Translations under genes and position numbers: made by a program
The notes under the pieces: model-generated
Told to the model about the DNA's origin: nothing
Database searches by the model: none
What the model saw: only the letters and a program-made list of their open reading frames with translations
Assembly (NCBI GenBank): GCA_965243525.1
Contig: OZ251568.1
Span: 1,178,001 to 1,242,000, forward strand
Direction: 5' to 3'
From: WTKD01 sp965243525
GTDB lineage: Bacteria; Spirochaetota; Spirochaetia; WTKD01
Length of the DNA: 64,000 nt
In this document: positions 26,761-35,877 of the stretch, in pieces
Position numbering within the stretch: position 1 is the stretch's first letter
Layout: every line of letters begins with the position of its first letter

Positions 26761-27747
26761 ATGCATACGCCGGCGATAGCAATTATTGGGGGAGCAGGAT
26801 ATATAGGCAGTCATGTTGCAAAAGCGTTTCGCGATGCCAACTATCAGGTGCATATTCTTGACAATTTGAGCAGCGGTAGCCTTGAAAACAGCATTTCCAG
26901 TGCGATGTTTCACCACTGTGACATATTGGTGCCTAGTTCACTTGATGCTTTTTTCTCACAGCATGCGATAGCCGGTGTCGTACACCTTGCTGCAAAAAAG
27001 GCAGTGGGTGAATCAATGACTGATCCAGTGAAATATACTGAATCTAACATCGTTGGCACGCATAATGTACTTGCCTGCCTCCATAAATACGCTGTTCATC
27101 ATATTGTTTTTTCGTCGTCGGCAGCGGTATATGGAACCCCTGATTATCTACCTGTTGATGAGAAGCATCCGCTGCGACCAGAAAATTACTATGGATACAC
27201 GAAAAAATGTATCGAAGAGATTTTATCTTGGTATGGAACCTTGCTTGAATGTTCCAGCGTCAGCCTGCGCTATTTTAATGCGGTGGGGTATGATCCGAGT
27301 GGAGAAATTACGCATATTGAAAAAGAGCCAAGCAATTTGCTGCCGCGTGTCATAGAATGTGCGATGGGGCTTCGAGAGAAACTAGATGTTTTTGGAACTG
27401 ATTTTGATACCTCAGATGGCACTGGTGTTCGAGATTATATCCATGTGAGTGATCTTGCCGATGCCCATTTAAAAGCAATGGAGTATTTGCTTGCAGGAAA
27501 CAAAACAGTTGTCCTCAACCTCGGTAATGAATTAGGAACCAGTGTCCAAGAGATGATCGATGTAAGCCGTGCGGTTACTCAAAAAGACATTCCAACCCAG
27601 GCGATGGAACGACGACCGGGAGATCCTGCAACATTGATCGCATCTTCACAAAAGGCAGGTGAAGTCCTCAAATGGAAACCGCATATTACAAGCCTTCGTG
27701 AGATGATTGAGACAACCTGGATGGTCTATAAGAAAGTGCATGCCTAG
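26761..27747 (+). CDS. galE: UDP-glucose 4-epimerase
   Basis: A 328-residue short-chain dehydrogenase fold epimerase interconverting UDP-galactose and UDP-glucose. NAD-binding GGAGYIGSH at residues 10-18, VVHLAAKKAVGES, the catalytic FSSSAAVYG and YYGYTKK (Tyr-x3-Lys), SLRYFNAVGYDPSG, and GVRDYIHVSDLADAH are all present. It is the third Leloir enzyme in the window with galM and galK, though the three are not in one operon. It is followed after 6 nt by the acetyltransferase gene, probably in the same transcript. Confidence 0.95.
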   Translation: MHTPAIAIIGGAGYIGSHVAKAFRDANYQVHILDNLSSGSLENSISSAMFHHCDILVPSSLDAFFSQHAIAGVVHLAAKKAVGESMTDPVKYTESNIVGTHNVLACLHKYAVHHIVFSSSAAVYGTPDYLPVDEKHPLRPENYYGYTKKCIEEILSWYGTLLECSSVSLRYFNAVGYDPSGEITHIEKEPSNLLPRVIECAMGLREKLDVFGTDFDTSDGTGVRDYIHVSDLADAHLKAMEYLLAGNKTVVLNLGNELGTSVQEMIDVSRAVTQKDIPTQAMERRPGDPATLIASSQKAGEVLKWKPHITSLREMIETTWMVYKKVHA

Positions 27748-27753
27748 AATACC

Positions 27754-28326
27754 ATGACTGAACGAGAGAAGATGCTAGCAGGAAAACTCTATAACCCGAT
27801 GGATCCTGAACTGGTTGCATTGCGTGCTCGTGCGCGATCATACACCCATCAATTCAACGCAAGCAGCGATAAAGAAGAAAAAAAAGAAATTATAAAGAAA
27901 CTAGTTGGAAACGTCGCAGACGATAATTATTTGATTGAAGGACCATTCTTTGCTGATTATGGATGCAACCTCTATCTTGGAAAGAATTTTTTTGCAAATT
28001 TTAATTTCGTCGTTCTTGATGTGGGAAGGGTTGATATTGGAGATAATGTCATGATAGCAACTAATGTGCAGCTCTTGGCTGCAACTCACCCGGTTGATAT
28101 CGCCACACGGTATTCAGGCAAGGAATTAGGGGCTCCAGTCACCATTGAATCAAATGTTTGGATCGGTGGAGGCGTGATCGTGAACCCGGGGGTATGTATT
28201 GGAGAAGGTGCGGTCATAGGTTCAGGAAGCGTGGTTATCAAAGATGTGCCTCCCCACGTTGTTGCAGCGGGCAATCCATGTCGGGTCATTCGCGAAATTG
28301 ATCAAAACCGCGCATATCAAGAATAG
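27754..28326 (+). CDS. maltose/galactoside O-acetyltransferase family protein
   Basis: A 190-residue left-handed beta-helix acetyltransferase (Maa/LacA/NodL type). It has the family N-terminal helix region (EREKMLAGKLYNPMDPEL), then hexapeptide repeats and the catalytic His in QLLAATHPVD, followed by ESNVWIGGGVIVNPGVCIG and VVAAGNPCRVIREI. Such enzymes transfer acetyl from acetyl-CoA to sugars; the acceptor cannot be read from sequence. Linkage to galE suggests a sugar-related role. No symbol is given because maa, lacA and nodL cannot be separated here. Confidence 0.88.
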   Translation: MTEREKMLAGKLYNPMDPELVALRARARSYTHQFNASSDKEEKKEIIKKLVGNVADDNYLIEGPFFADYGCNLYLGKNFFANFNFVVLDVGRVDIGDNVMIATNVQLLAATHPVDIATRYSGKELGAPVTIESNVWIGGGVIVNPGVCIGEGAVIGSGSVVIKDVPPHVVAAGNPCRVIREIDQNRAYQE

Positions 28327-28368
28327 AATTGAACTCGATGCAATCATGAGATTTGAAAATTAGTATTT

Positions 28369-28581
28369 TCAAGAATTGTTGGTTTGCGGATGCCTTGGTG
28401 GTGGAGTGTCTTCAGCATTTCTCCGAATCGGTGTGAACGCAGGACAATGCTTTCCCGTACTTTCGTATACGAGGTGGGAGGGAATACGCCTTGTTTTTAT
28501 GCCGAATACGGTACAGACACGCGGATATCGAGGGTCCCAACTAACTTTGAAAAATGCACAACGTAAACATGGTGGATACAT
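28369..28581 (-). CDS. small conserved Cys-rich protein
   Basis: A 70-residue protein. CLRCAFFKVSWDPRYPRVC, then FGIKTRRIPS and STGKHCPAF match a small conserved bacterial protein pattern (C..C, WD..YP..C..FGFK, PS..V..S.G..C..F) often misannotated as uracil-DNA glycosylase. Four Cys (two in CxxC) could bind zinc. No enzymatic residues are recognisable. There is no Shine-Dalgarno before the ATG, and the plus strand of the same stretch holds nothing familiar. An 8-bp inverted repeat (28353-28360/28365-28372) lies just past its 3' end. Confidence 0.65.
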   Translation of the reverse strand: MYPPCLRCAFFKVSWDPRYPRVCTVFGIKTRRIPSHLVYESTGKHCPAFTPIRRNAEDTPPPRHPQTNNS

Positions 28582-28674
28582 CTGTTACTATTTCGACATA
28601 GGTATGCGGTGTATATAGCCTTTCATGAGCAGTTGCTTCTCTTTACGAAGAAAAAGCTATACTATGCAACCATA

Positions 28675-29178
28675 ATGAATACGAAATGGTATATTACACC
28701 GATTGGTATGCTCGAGGCAGAATACAGCGATGAACAAGAACTCTATAGTTTGCGGTATCTCGATGAATCAGAGAAGGTTCGTGCTGGTGTTCCATCGCAT
28801 GATGCATTTTCAGAAGAATTAGCGGCATTTTTCAAACGAGATTTGCAGGCATTTTCGACGCCAACGGTTCCATTGGAGGCATATAGTAAGGCAACAGCCT
28901 TGCAACGAGATGTCTGGAAGGCGCTCAAGCGTGTTTCGTATAATACTACGGCTTCATATAAGAAACTTGCAGCACTGAGTGATCATGCGGAGGCGATTCG
29001 AGCAGTAGCAAGTGCGGTTGCAAAAAATCCGTTACCAATTGTGATTCCTTGTCACCGCATTATTCATGAGGATGGGAGTCTGGGTAATTATGCACTTCAC
29101 AGTTTGGGAGACGATGGCTGCTTGCTGAAAAAACAACTCATTGCTCTTGAACAAGGTCACAGCATTACAAAGGGATAA
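28675..29178 (+). CDS. ogt: methylated-DNA-protein cysteine methyltransferase
   Basis: A 167-residue O6-alkylguanine-DNA alkyltransferase. The acceptor Cys is in PIVIPCHRIIHEDG (about residue 123), followed by GSLGNYA; ALQRDVWKAL and AVASAVAKNP complete the DNA-binding domain. It repairs alkylated guanine by self-inactivating transfer. The start at ATG 28675 gives a normal N-terminus; TATACT at 28658-28663 would leave a leader of only a few bases. It is followed by an aminotransferase gene after 6 nt. Confidence 0.92.
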   Translation: MNTKWYITPIGMLEAEYSDEQELYSLRYLDESEKVRAGVPSHDAFSEELAAFFKRDLQAFSTPTVPLEAYSKATALQRDVWKALKRVSYNTTASYKKLAALSDHAEAIRAVASAVAKNPLPIVIPCHRIIHEDGSLGNYALHSLGDDGCLLKKQLIALEQGHSITKG

Positions 29179-29184
29179 GGACAG

Positions 29185-30465
29185 ATGAAGTCACTTGCTG
29201 AACAATTGAACACGACGTTATCTCAATCGGTCGCAGGACGACTTCTCTCTGATATGGGGGAGCGAATGTTTTTTCCGCGGGGTATTGTCGCACAGTCTGC
29301 AGAAGCGCAGCGACGAGCTGATCGTTTTAATGCAACGGTGGGAATGGCCTGCAGTCAAAAACGTCCAATAATATTGCCAACGCTACAACGACATATTCCA
29401 ACACTAGGCCCAAAAGAATCGGTTGCCTATGCACCAACCGCAGGACAACCAGCATTGCGAGATGCATGGAAACAATTACTCGTAAGCAAGAATCCATCAT
29501 TGCAAGACAAACGCTTCTTGTTGCCCATTGTCACAAGTGGGATCACCCACGGTATTAGCATTCTTGCAGATTTGTTTGCTGATGAAGCAGATACGCTCAT
29601 CGTTCCCGATCTCTATTGGGGAAACTATCGACTCATTTTTCAGGAACGTCGAAAGGCAACTATCGCACCGTTTCCATTTTTTACAGAATCCGGAACTTTC
29701 AACTTAGATGCGTTAAACCAGGTGTTGGAGCAACAAACAAAAAAAACAATTATCATTCTCAATTTTCCAAACAATCCTTCGGGATATTCATTGACAACAG
29801 CTGAAGTTGCAGCATTACAAGAGATGGTCAAACGGCATGCAGATCGTGGGTTAGATATGCTTGTTATCTTTGATGATGCGTATTTTGGCTTGTTCTATGA
29901 AAAAGATATCATGCGAGAATCTTTGTTTGCCTTGTTTTGCGATCTCCATGAAAATATTCTTGCAGTCAAGGCAGATGGAATCACGAAAGAAGATTATGCG
30001 TGGGGACTACGTGTGGGATTTCTTACGTTTGGAGGGCGAGAGCTTGATGATGCAAAGTATGAAGCGCTTGAGAAAAAGACGATGGGAGCGATTCGTTCGA
30101 GTGTTTCTAACGTGAGTAATGTATCGCAGCATTTGGCGTTGAAATTGTTTCAAGATTCAAAATATTCTCATGAAAAAAAGGAATACCTTGAAATTCTTCA
30201 AGCTCGATACGAAATAGTACAATCCTGTTTGGCGAAAAAGGATCATTCACTATTGACGCCATTGCCATTCAATTCGGGGTATTTTATGGCGTTTATTCTG
30301 CAAAAAGGATCAGCTGAGATGCTACGCCTTGCACTGCTTGAAAAGGGAATAGGGGTTATTGCAGTGAATGAGCAAATAGTGCGCGTTGCGTTTGCAAGTG
30401 TTGATGCGGACGTGCTTTCCTTGCTCTACGATGAATTGTATGCTGCGGCGGGTCAATTAACCTAA
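29185..30465 (+). CDS. class I/II PLP-dependent aminotransferase
   Basis: A 426-residue fold-type I aminotransferase. Cofactor and substrate motifs: PIVTSGITHGIS, VPDLYWGNYRL, ILNFPNNPSGYSLT (contains the conserved Asn and Pro), VIFDDAYFGLFYE (Asp binding the pyridine nitrogen), and KADGITKEDYAWGLRVGF with the PLP Lys and phosphate-binding Arg. The substrate is not predictable; aspartate or aromatic amino acid transfer is usual for the superfamily. AAGGA about 8 nt upstream of the ATG. Probably co-transcribed with ogt. Confidence 0.88.
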   Translation: MKSLAEQLNTTLSQSVAGRLLSDMGERMFFPRGIVAQSAEAQRRADRFNATVGMACSQKRPIILPTLQRHIPTLGPKESVAYAPTAGQPALRDAWKQLLVSKNPSLQDKRFLLPIVTSGITHGISILADLFADEADTLIVPDLYWGNYRLIFQERRKATIAPFPFFTESGTFNLDALNQVLEQQTKKTIIILNFPNNPSGYSLTTAEVAALQEMVKRHADRGLDMLVIFDDAYFGLFYEKDIMRESLFALFCDLHENILAVKADGITKEDYAWGLRVGFLTFGGRELDDAKYEALEKKTMGAIRSSVSNVSNVSQHLALKLFQDSKYSHEKKEYLEILQARYEIVQSCLAKKDHSLLTPLPFNSGYFMAFILQKGSAEMLRLALLEKGIGVIAVNEQIVRVAFASVDADVLSLLYDELYAAAGQLT

Positions 30466-30499
30466 ACAGTAGTGATTGAACGTTGTATTCTTGGCATCG

Positions 30500-31717
30500 A
30501 TGCTAATATCAAAAGACAGATCAGTTAAGAAGATATCTTTTGCTCGTTTTGTTCTGTTCGGAACGATTCTCGGAAGTCTGTTTGGCATTGGGTGTGCACA
30601 ACCGGTGCTTCGAGTGACATCGGATCGCAGTGAAATTGCAGTATTGGTTGAATTGTATAATGCGACTCAGGACGATGTGTTGGGTATATTCCACTATTCT
30701 GAGCAACCAAAACAGCTAATCAGCAGCACAGAACCGCCCGTTGATGTAGTTGTAACAGAAGATCTCCACCATGAATTCTATGCTGATTATTTCATATCGA
30801 CAAAAGATATGGTTGATGATGCAGAGATATATGATTTGTTGCGCAGCACTCAGGGAACGTGGACGCTTCCTCTTTCCTTTGATGTGCCGCTTATTCTTTC
30901 GCAACACGATACATTTCCACATCAGTCACGTATTTTAGCTCGTGAACTGCAGTTGGGTTATGATGAAACCACAGAAGAACAACGAATACGGCATTTTTCT
31001 CCGCAATGGGCTGCGGCATTTCTGGTATATACGCTACGATCGCGTGGAGTTCGATTTTTTGAAGGGTCTGAGAGAGATATTCAATGGAATGCAAATGCTG
31101 TGGAAGAAGCAGCTGAGTTTCTTCGCACGTGGAATTTGAATATTGCGCCGGTTGCAGTGCAAGATCATTTTATAGAAAAGAATTTCACAATACCTTTTTT
31201 CCGCCTTATTCAGCTGGACAGAATTGGATATCATTGGAGTACAGCCAATGCATTTTTTTCATTGCATCCCCTCGATCAGAGGGATATTCGAGCGACTTGG
31301 CTGGATCACGACACCGGCATATGGATAACAACCAGCGTCGGTGCAGGAGTTACGAAGACTTCACGACAAAAACGACAGGCCAAGGCATTTATCACATGGC
31401 TCCTTGATCCAAATACACAAAAATTCTATCTGGAGAACAAGGAAGACTTGGGAATTCGTTCTTTTGGATTCGTTGGCGGATTTTCGAGCCTTTACCCCAT
31501 AAATGAGACATTTATTCAGAGAGAAATAGGAGATATCCCTATACCACTTCCCTCAGAGCTTCAATTTTCACTTCCGCACCTGCGTGATTGGCAAGGCTAC
31601 GCACAACAAGTGCTAGAGCCATGGATAACCACCTATATCCGATCTGATGATGCCTATGATGGGGCAGTGGAACTTGGTGCTGCAACACAAAAATGGACAA
31701 ATCAAGGCATTCGATAA
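30500..31717 (+). CDS. lipoprotein resembling an extracellular solute-binding protein
   Basis: A 405-residue secreted lipoprotein candidate: basic N-terminus, hydrophobic core FVLFGTILGSLFG and lipobox GIGC (Cys near residue 33). The mature part has a distant solute-binding-protein look (LRVTSDRSEIAVLVELYNA at the front; KAFITWLLDPNTQKFYL towards the end, like family 1 sugar-binding proteins). The next gene encodes a MalK-type ATPase, which fits a sugar ABC system, but no permease genes are adjacent. Start is uncertain: ATG 30500 is taken; a TTG at 30476 would add eight residues. Confidence 0.7.
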   Translation: MLISKDRSVKKISFARFVLFGTILGSLFGIGCAQPVLRVTSDRSEIAVLVELYNATQDDVLGIFHYSEQPKQLISSTEPPVDVVVTEDLHHEFYADYFISTKDMVDDAEIYDLLRSTQGTWTLPLSFDVPLILSQHDTFPHQSRILARELQLGYDETTEEQRIRHFSPQWAAAFLVYTLRSRGVRFFEGSERDIQWNANAVEEAAEFLRTWNLNIAPVAVQDHFIEKNFTIPFFRLIQLDRIGYHWSTANAFFSLHPLDQRDIRATWLDHDTGIWITTSVGAGVTKTSRQKRQAKAFITWLLDPNTQKFYLENKEDLGIRSFGFVGGFSSLYPINETFIQREIGDIPIPLPSELQFSLPHLRDWQGYAQQVLEPWITTYIRSDDAYDGAVELGAATQKWTNQGIR

Positions 31718-31765
31718 CCTGAGATGGTGCAGGGGCTATGTCAGTTTTGTCCTTATGACATACCA

Positions 31766-31794
31766 TTGCAATTAGTTGTATGAATTGCTATTCT
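31766..31794 (+). promoter_or_regulatory. promoter of the MalK-type ATPase gene
   Basis: TTGCAA (31766-31771), 17-nt spacer and TATTCT (31789-31794), about 31 nt before the ATG. The leader contains GGAGGA as ribosome binding site. Confidence 0.65.
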
Positions 31795-31825
31795 AAAATA
31801 TTCTAAACTGTTTGGAGGAAAATAT

Positions 31826-32917
31826 ATGGCAACAGTTGAATTGAAAAACATTCGCAAGGTATACAGCGGCGATGTCGTTGCGGTAGATGATGCGAATATA
31901 AGTATTGCAGACAAGGAATTTGTCGTGCTTGTTGGTCCTTCGGGTTGTGGAAAAACAACAACCCTGCGTATGATTGCGGGACTTGAAGAAATTACCGGCG
32001 GTGATCTTTTTATTGACGGTAAGCGTGTGAATGATATCCCCCCAAAGGATCGCGATATCGCCATGGTGTTTCAAAACTATGCGTTGTATCCCCACATGAA
32101 TGTCTATGACAACATGGCATTTGGATTGAAGATTCGTAGATTCACGAAGGACGAGATCGATTCACGTGTAAAAGAAGCAGCAAAAATTTTGGACATAGAG
32201 GCATTGCTGGAACGAAAGCCAAAGGCGCTTTCTGGAGGGCAACGTCAGCGTGTTGCAGTTGGGCGTGCTATTGTTCGGTATCCCAAGGTGTTTTTGTTTG
32301 ACGAACCGCTTTCAAACCTTGATGCAAAACTTCGTGTGCAGATGCGCGCTGAGATTTCTGCATTACATTATCGATTGCAGGCGACAATGATCTATGTTAC
32401 CCACGATCAGGTTGAGGCTATGACGATGAGCGACAAGATTGTCGTTATGCGTGATGGAATTATTCAGCAAATTGGCCCACCCCTCGAGCTCTACAACCAT
32501 CCAGTGAATCACTTTGTTGCTGGGTTTATTGGTTCACCCCCGATGAATTTCATGGGATTTGAATTGCAAAAATCTGGATCAAAGATCATTGCAAGCAATG
32601 GCGAACAAACGCTTCAGCTGGGAAATGTAAAGAAATACAGCGACTATGTTGGAAAACGAGTTATTCTTGGTATACGCCCGGAAGATCTCAAGATAGTGGA
32701 CAGCATTGCGGAGGGAAAAACTCTTGCGGCAACGGTTGAAATTATCGAACCATTAGGAGCTGAAATACATTTGTACATCACTGTTGGAGCACAGCAACTT
32801 ATTGCGCGCGTTCCCCCTACTCGTGAATACAAGGTTGGGCAAACATTGCATTTTGAGCCGGACGTTAAGCGTATCCACCTGTTTGATCTAGAGACTGAAC
32901 AGATGATTACCGATTAG
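31826..32917 (+). CDS. MalK/UgpC-type ABC sugar transporter ATPase
   Basis: A 363-residue ATPase of the carbohydrate-uptake-1 class. Walker A GPSGCGKTT (about residues 37-45), Q-loop VFQNYALYPHM, signature LSGGQRQRVA, Walker B VFLFDEPLSNLDAKLR, and H-loop YVTHDQVEAMT. Beyond the ATPase it has the regulatory OB-type domain (VILGIRPEDLKI, GAEIHLYI) of MalK/MsmK/UgpC. Genes of this type often serve several permeases as a shared ATPase, which would explain the missing permeases. GGAGGA precedes the ATG. Its 3' end overlaps the convergent gene by 11 bp, and a terminator lies 96 nt past its stop. Confidence 0.93.
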   Translation: MATVELKNIRKVYSGDVVAVDDANISIADKEFVVLVGPSGCGKTTTLRMIAGLEEITGGDLFIDGKRVNDIPPKDRDIAMVFQNYALYPHMNVYDNMAFGLKIRRFTKDEIDSRVKEAAKILDIEALLERKPKALSGGQRQRVAVGRAIVRYPKVFLFDEPLSNLDAKLRVQMRAEISALHYRLQATMIYVTHDQVEAMTMSDKIVVMRDGIIQQIGPPLELYNHPVNHFVAGFIGSPPMNFMGFELQKSGSKIIASNGEQTLQLGNVKKYSDYVGKRVILGIRPEDLKIVDSIAEGKTLAATVEIIEPLGAEIHLYITVGAQQLIARVPPTREYKVGQTLHFEPDVKRIHLFDLETEQMITD

Positions 32918-33899
32918 TACTGAGTGCGATTATTTGCACAGTACGCAATCCCGCATCGAGCAATGCAGCTGTCTGCATATGGTTTATTTGCGGTAGATCT
33001 GGTTGATGATGAGGCATTTTCTCGTGAGAAAATGCCTTTTTTGATGTATCGTCGAGTGTCGTTGATGCATTGAGATAGAATCCAAGCTGCATCAGCATGG
33101 ATTTCAAAACAGCATAGTCAATAGCTGCCAAGGTATCTTGGCTTTCACCGGGGATTGCAAGCCCAAATTGCAAAGCGCCATAGGCATCTAATAAAGCATT
33201 TGTGTACGTAGAGAGAATCTCTGCATGACTTGCGCGAGTTAATTCATCGTGTATGATAACCTGTGTTTCAATAAATTCGTGTTCATTCAGGTCAGGAATG
33301 GCAGGAGTTAATGTGCTGATTCTGCGTACTGTATCCAAAAACACGGCCTGCAGACAGATGCTGCTGCTTAAGATGGCAAAATCTTGGTTGGTATGGTTGT
33401 GGGTGACAATTGCATTTGCGTAGTGACGATCAGATCTAATATCGGTTGGCACCACGAGGCTGTGGTAGGGATGACGGGCATCAACATCAATGTTGCCTTG
33501 GATTGATGAGATACGACTGTTTAGTGTGATAATTTCAAGTGTTGTTGTATCTGCAGAGGGAGTCTCTGGTGCCTGCTGCGAAGATATGTCACGAGGATTA
33601 CCTGCATCGACAGCAAGCATGCCGGTGAAGAGGTATATCGCAACGAGTTGTGGGTTTTCTTGGACGATGACTAAATCACTTTCTGAATCCAGGATGATTT
33701 TCGGACCGTTTGCGATGAGTATCTGTGTTTTGCCAAAATTGAGAACCCGATCATAGGTAATGAGGGCAGTTTCATCGTATATCGTCGTTGTTTCGCCGAA
33801 TCGAACGAGGTCTGCTGACGTTTCTTCAACGCGCAGTGTTGCGATTGTTTGTGCAGATAATGTGGTTGCAAGAAAAAACAGCAAAAAGGTGATACGCAC
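32907..33899 (-). CDS. secreted protein with weak FecR-like features
   Basis: A 330-residue protein with a cleavable signal peptide (ITFLLFFLATTLSAQ, cut after about residue 16). The first 130 residues are beta-rich (ATLRVEETSADLVRF, KIILDSESDLVIVQ, IYLFTGMLAVDAG) and vaguely resemble FecR domains; the rest is helical. No firm family assignment. GTG start at 33899 follows TACAAT by 5 nt with no Shine-Dalgarno. The last codons overlap the convergent ATPase gene, and its C-terminal coding part carries a terminator hairpin for the opposite strand. Confidence 0.75.
   Translation of the reverse strand: MRITFLLFFLATTLSAQTIATLRVEETSADLVRFGETTTIYDETALITYDRVLNFGKTQILIANGPKIILDSESDLVIVQENPQLVAIYLFTGMLAVDAGNPRDISSQQAPETPSADTTTLEIITLNSRISSIQGNIDVDARHPYHSLVVPTDIRSDRHYANAIVTHNHTNQDFAILSSSICLQAVFLDTVRRISTLTPAIPDLNEHEFIETQVIIHDELTRASHAEILSTYTNALLDAYGALQFGLAIPGESQDTLAAIDYAVLKSMLMQLGFYLNASTTLDDTSKKAFSHEKMPHHQPDLPQINHMQTAALLDAGLRTVQIIALSTNR
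33013..33042 (+). terminator. intrinsic terminator of the ATPase gene, inside the convergent CDS
   Basis: GGCATTTTCT (33013-33022), loop CGTG, AGAAAATGCC (33027-33036), then six T. It lies 96 nt after the ATPase stop and within the antisense strand of the secreted-protein gene (codons for AFSHEKMP). There is no T-run in the other direction. Confidence 0.85.
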
Positions 33900-34015
33900 G
33901 ATCTATTGTATACAAGAAGAAACAGTGCATAAAGTACGACTGCGGCAGAATATCAATAAACAGCACTGATGTATGGGATATCTCATGCAGGCAACTATAT
34001 AATCAGTAAAAATAG

Positions 34016-34045
34016 TTGACAATGATGAAGGGCATTTTCTAGCAT
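34016..34045 (+). promoter_or_regulatory. leaderless-type promoter of hom
   Basis: TTGACA (34016-34021), 18-nt spacer, TAGCAT (34040-34045), then AAACA and the ATG at 34051. No Shine-Dalgarno. Confidence 0.65.
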
Positions 34046-34050
34046 AAACA

Positions 34051-35382
34051 ATGCACAAGAAGCATTTGCGTATAGCCATCCTTGGGTATGGGACAGTTGG
34101 GAAGTCAACGGTTGATATTTTGCAACAGCGCGCGACAGCGATTGCCAAAAAAAGTGGTGTTTCTATCCATATCGAATCCATCGTGTTGCGTAAAATGAAA
34201 AAGGATCTTCAAGAATCAGTTCAAGCCATTGTGACATGTGATCAAGATGCGGTTCTTTCATCCGATGATATTGATTGTTATGTTGAATTGATTGGTGGGG
34301 TAGGAGATGCTTACACCATTGTGAAATATCTGCTTTCACGCGGCAAATATGTAGTTACGGCGAATAAAGCATTACTTGCGCTCCACGGTGAAGAACTGTG
34401 GGCCTTGGCGCGCAAGAACCATACCTGTATAGGCTTCGAAGCAAGCTGTTGTGCAGGACTTCCCTTGATACGAGCCATCGTTGATGGACTGATTGCAAAC
34501 ACCATTCAAGGAATTTTCGGCATTGTGAACGGTACGTGTAATTTCATTCTAACTCAGATGGAAGAAAAAAATATGACCTATCAAGAGGCATTGGAACAGG
34601 CAACCAAACAGGGGATCGCCGAAGCAGATTCCAGCCTTGATATTCTCGGAGTTGATGCAGCGCATAAGATTGCTATTATGAGTTCATTGGCTTTTTCTCT
34701 GAAAGTGTCGTTCAATGATATTGCGGTGGAGGGAATCAGCAGTGTTACCCAGATAGACATGCGCTATGCCCAACAGTTGGGGTATACGATTAAGCTCATT
34801 GCAGCAGCCTATCGCATTGATGAAGGCATCGCAATTTGGGTTAGGCCGGTGTTTCTGGCAAAGGACCATCCGCTTGCATCGGTGCACGATACGTTTAATG
34901 CAGTGAGTATTTTTGGAGATACAAACGGACACACTCTCTATTATGGCCGCGGTGCTGGAGGATTGCCGACGGCAAGTGCAGTGGTGAGTGATATCATCAG
35001 CATAGGAATTGGAAATTGGCAGCGACTCTTTGAGCATAGCAGGCAGTGGCAGGATATCAACGAATCGCGCAATCAAATCCCTATCGAAATGACTACCCAT
35101 CGATACTATCTTCGCATGCATGTTGATGATCGGCATGGAGTACTTGCTGAAATAACTGCTCTTTTTGATCAGCATCACATAAGTATTGCAAGTGTGCTGC
35201 AAGAAGAGAGCGCTACCCCTACTCAAGCAATGCTCATCATTATAACCCATGAGACTCGTGAAAAGAACATCCATGCAGTTGTAGATGCTATTGTTCACCT
35301 TTCTTGCGTTCATGAATCCCCAAAGATCCTCCCAATTTTTCATGGATATCAAGAAGCCATCGGAATCTACGCCGATGCCTAG
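34051..35382 (+). CDS. hom: homoserine dehydrogenase
   Basis: A 443-residue enzyme reducing aspartate semialdehyde to homoserine. All key motifs are intact: ILGYGTVGKS (NADP loop, about residues 9-18), YVVTANKALLA, GFEASCCAGLPLIR, IVNGTCNFILTQM, and AEADSSLDILGVDAAHKIAIM with the catalytic Asp and Lys. A C-terminal ACT domain (YYLRMHVDDRHGVLAEITALF-type, about residues 350-430) is likely the threonine-feedback site. It supplies homoserine to the MetA-MetY route at 47-51 kb. Compare the degenerate homoserine-dehydrogenase domain in the fusion there. Confidence 0.95.
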   Translation: MHKKHLRIAILGYGTVGKSTVDILQQRATAIAKKSGVSIHIESIVLRKMKKDLQESVQAIVTCDQDAVLSSDDIDCYVELIGGVGDAYTIVKYLLSRGKYVVTANKALLALHGEELWALARKNHTCIGFEASCCAGLPLIRAIVDGLIANTIQGIFGIVNGTCNFILTQMEEKNMTYQEALEQATKQGIAEADSSLDILGVDAAHKIAIMSSLAFSLKVSFNDIAVEGISSVTQIDMRYAQQLGYTIKLIAAAYRIDEGIAIWVRPVFLAKDHPLASVHDTFNAVSIFGDTNGHTLYYGRGAGGLPTASAVVSDIISIGIGNWQRLFEHSRQWQDINESRNQIPIEMTTHRYYLRMHVDDRHGVLAEITALFDQHHISIASVLQEESATPTQAMLIIITHETREKNIHAVVDAIVHLSCVHESPKILPIFHGYQEAIGIYADA

Positions 35383-35417
35383 CGTCCACTTTGAATATTT
35401 TCAAATGTTTGTAAAAC

Positions 35418-35446
35418 TTGACAAGGCCTTTTTTGGAATGTAGGCT
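35418..35446 (+). promoter_or_regulatory. promoter of the small lipoprotein gene
   Basis: TTGACA (35418-35423), 17-nt spacer, TAGGCT (35441-35446), then six bases and the ATG at 35453. Confidence 0.6.
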
Positions 35447-35452
35447 CAGACT

Positions 35453-35848
35453 ATGCGCTCGAAACATTGCTATCACAGTTATGCTTTTCTTCTTTGTGTG
35501 TATCTAATTTTTCTGCAGGCCTGTGTCACAACGGTGAGTGTTGCATCGGATGCGAATGAAAAGCAAATAATCCATGCTGCGCAAATTGCGTTTAACGATG
35601 CAAGATACGATGAGGCTCTCCAATACTACCAGATATTGATAGATCGCCATGGGGAAGATCCTGTTATACGTCTCACTGCTGATTATGAAATTGCATATAT
35701 TCATTATGTTAGCAAGGATTATGACATTGCATCTGAGCAATTCCTCGCGATTCAGCGACGGTATGAAGAGGGCGAATACAGGGAATCCTATCCTCTGTGG
35801 CCTTTGATTCTTACTGAGAGAATACTTGAAACTCTGAACGCAGAATAA
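35453..35848 (+). CDS. small lipoprotein with TPR-like repeats
   Basis: A 131-residue lipoprotein candidate: hydrophobic segment YAFLLCVYLIFLQAC with lipobox LQAC (Cys near residue 24). The mature part has two TPR-like units: AAQIAFNDARYDEALQYYQI and ADYEIAYIHYVSKDYDIASE. TPR lipoproteins usually act as protein-binding scaffolds on the periplasmic side of a membrane. No partner can be named. It is followed by galK after 29 bp. Confidence 0.8.
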   Translation: MRSKHCYHSYAFLLCVYLIFLQACVTTVSVASDANEKQIIHAAQIAFNDARYDEALQYYQILIDRHGEDPVIRLTADYEIAYIHYVSKDYDIASEQFLAIQRRYEEGEYRESYPLWPLILTERILETLNAE

Positions 35849-35877
35849 GGCATCTCATTGGGAGATCTGCAGGGAAT

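Noticed and set aside
28376..28618. Plus-strand frames of 60-80 codons between the acetyltransferase gene and ogt
   Set aside because: The opposite strand encodes the recognisable Cys-rich protein; the plus-strand translations show no pattern.
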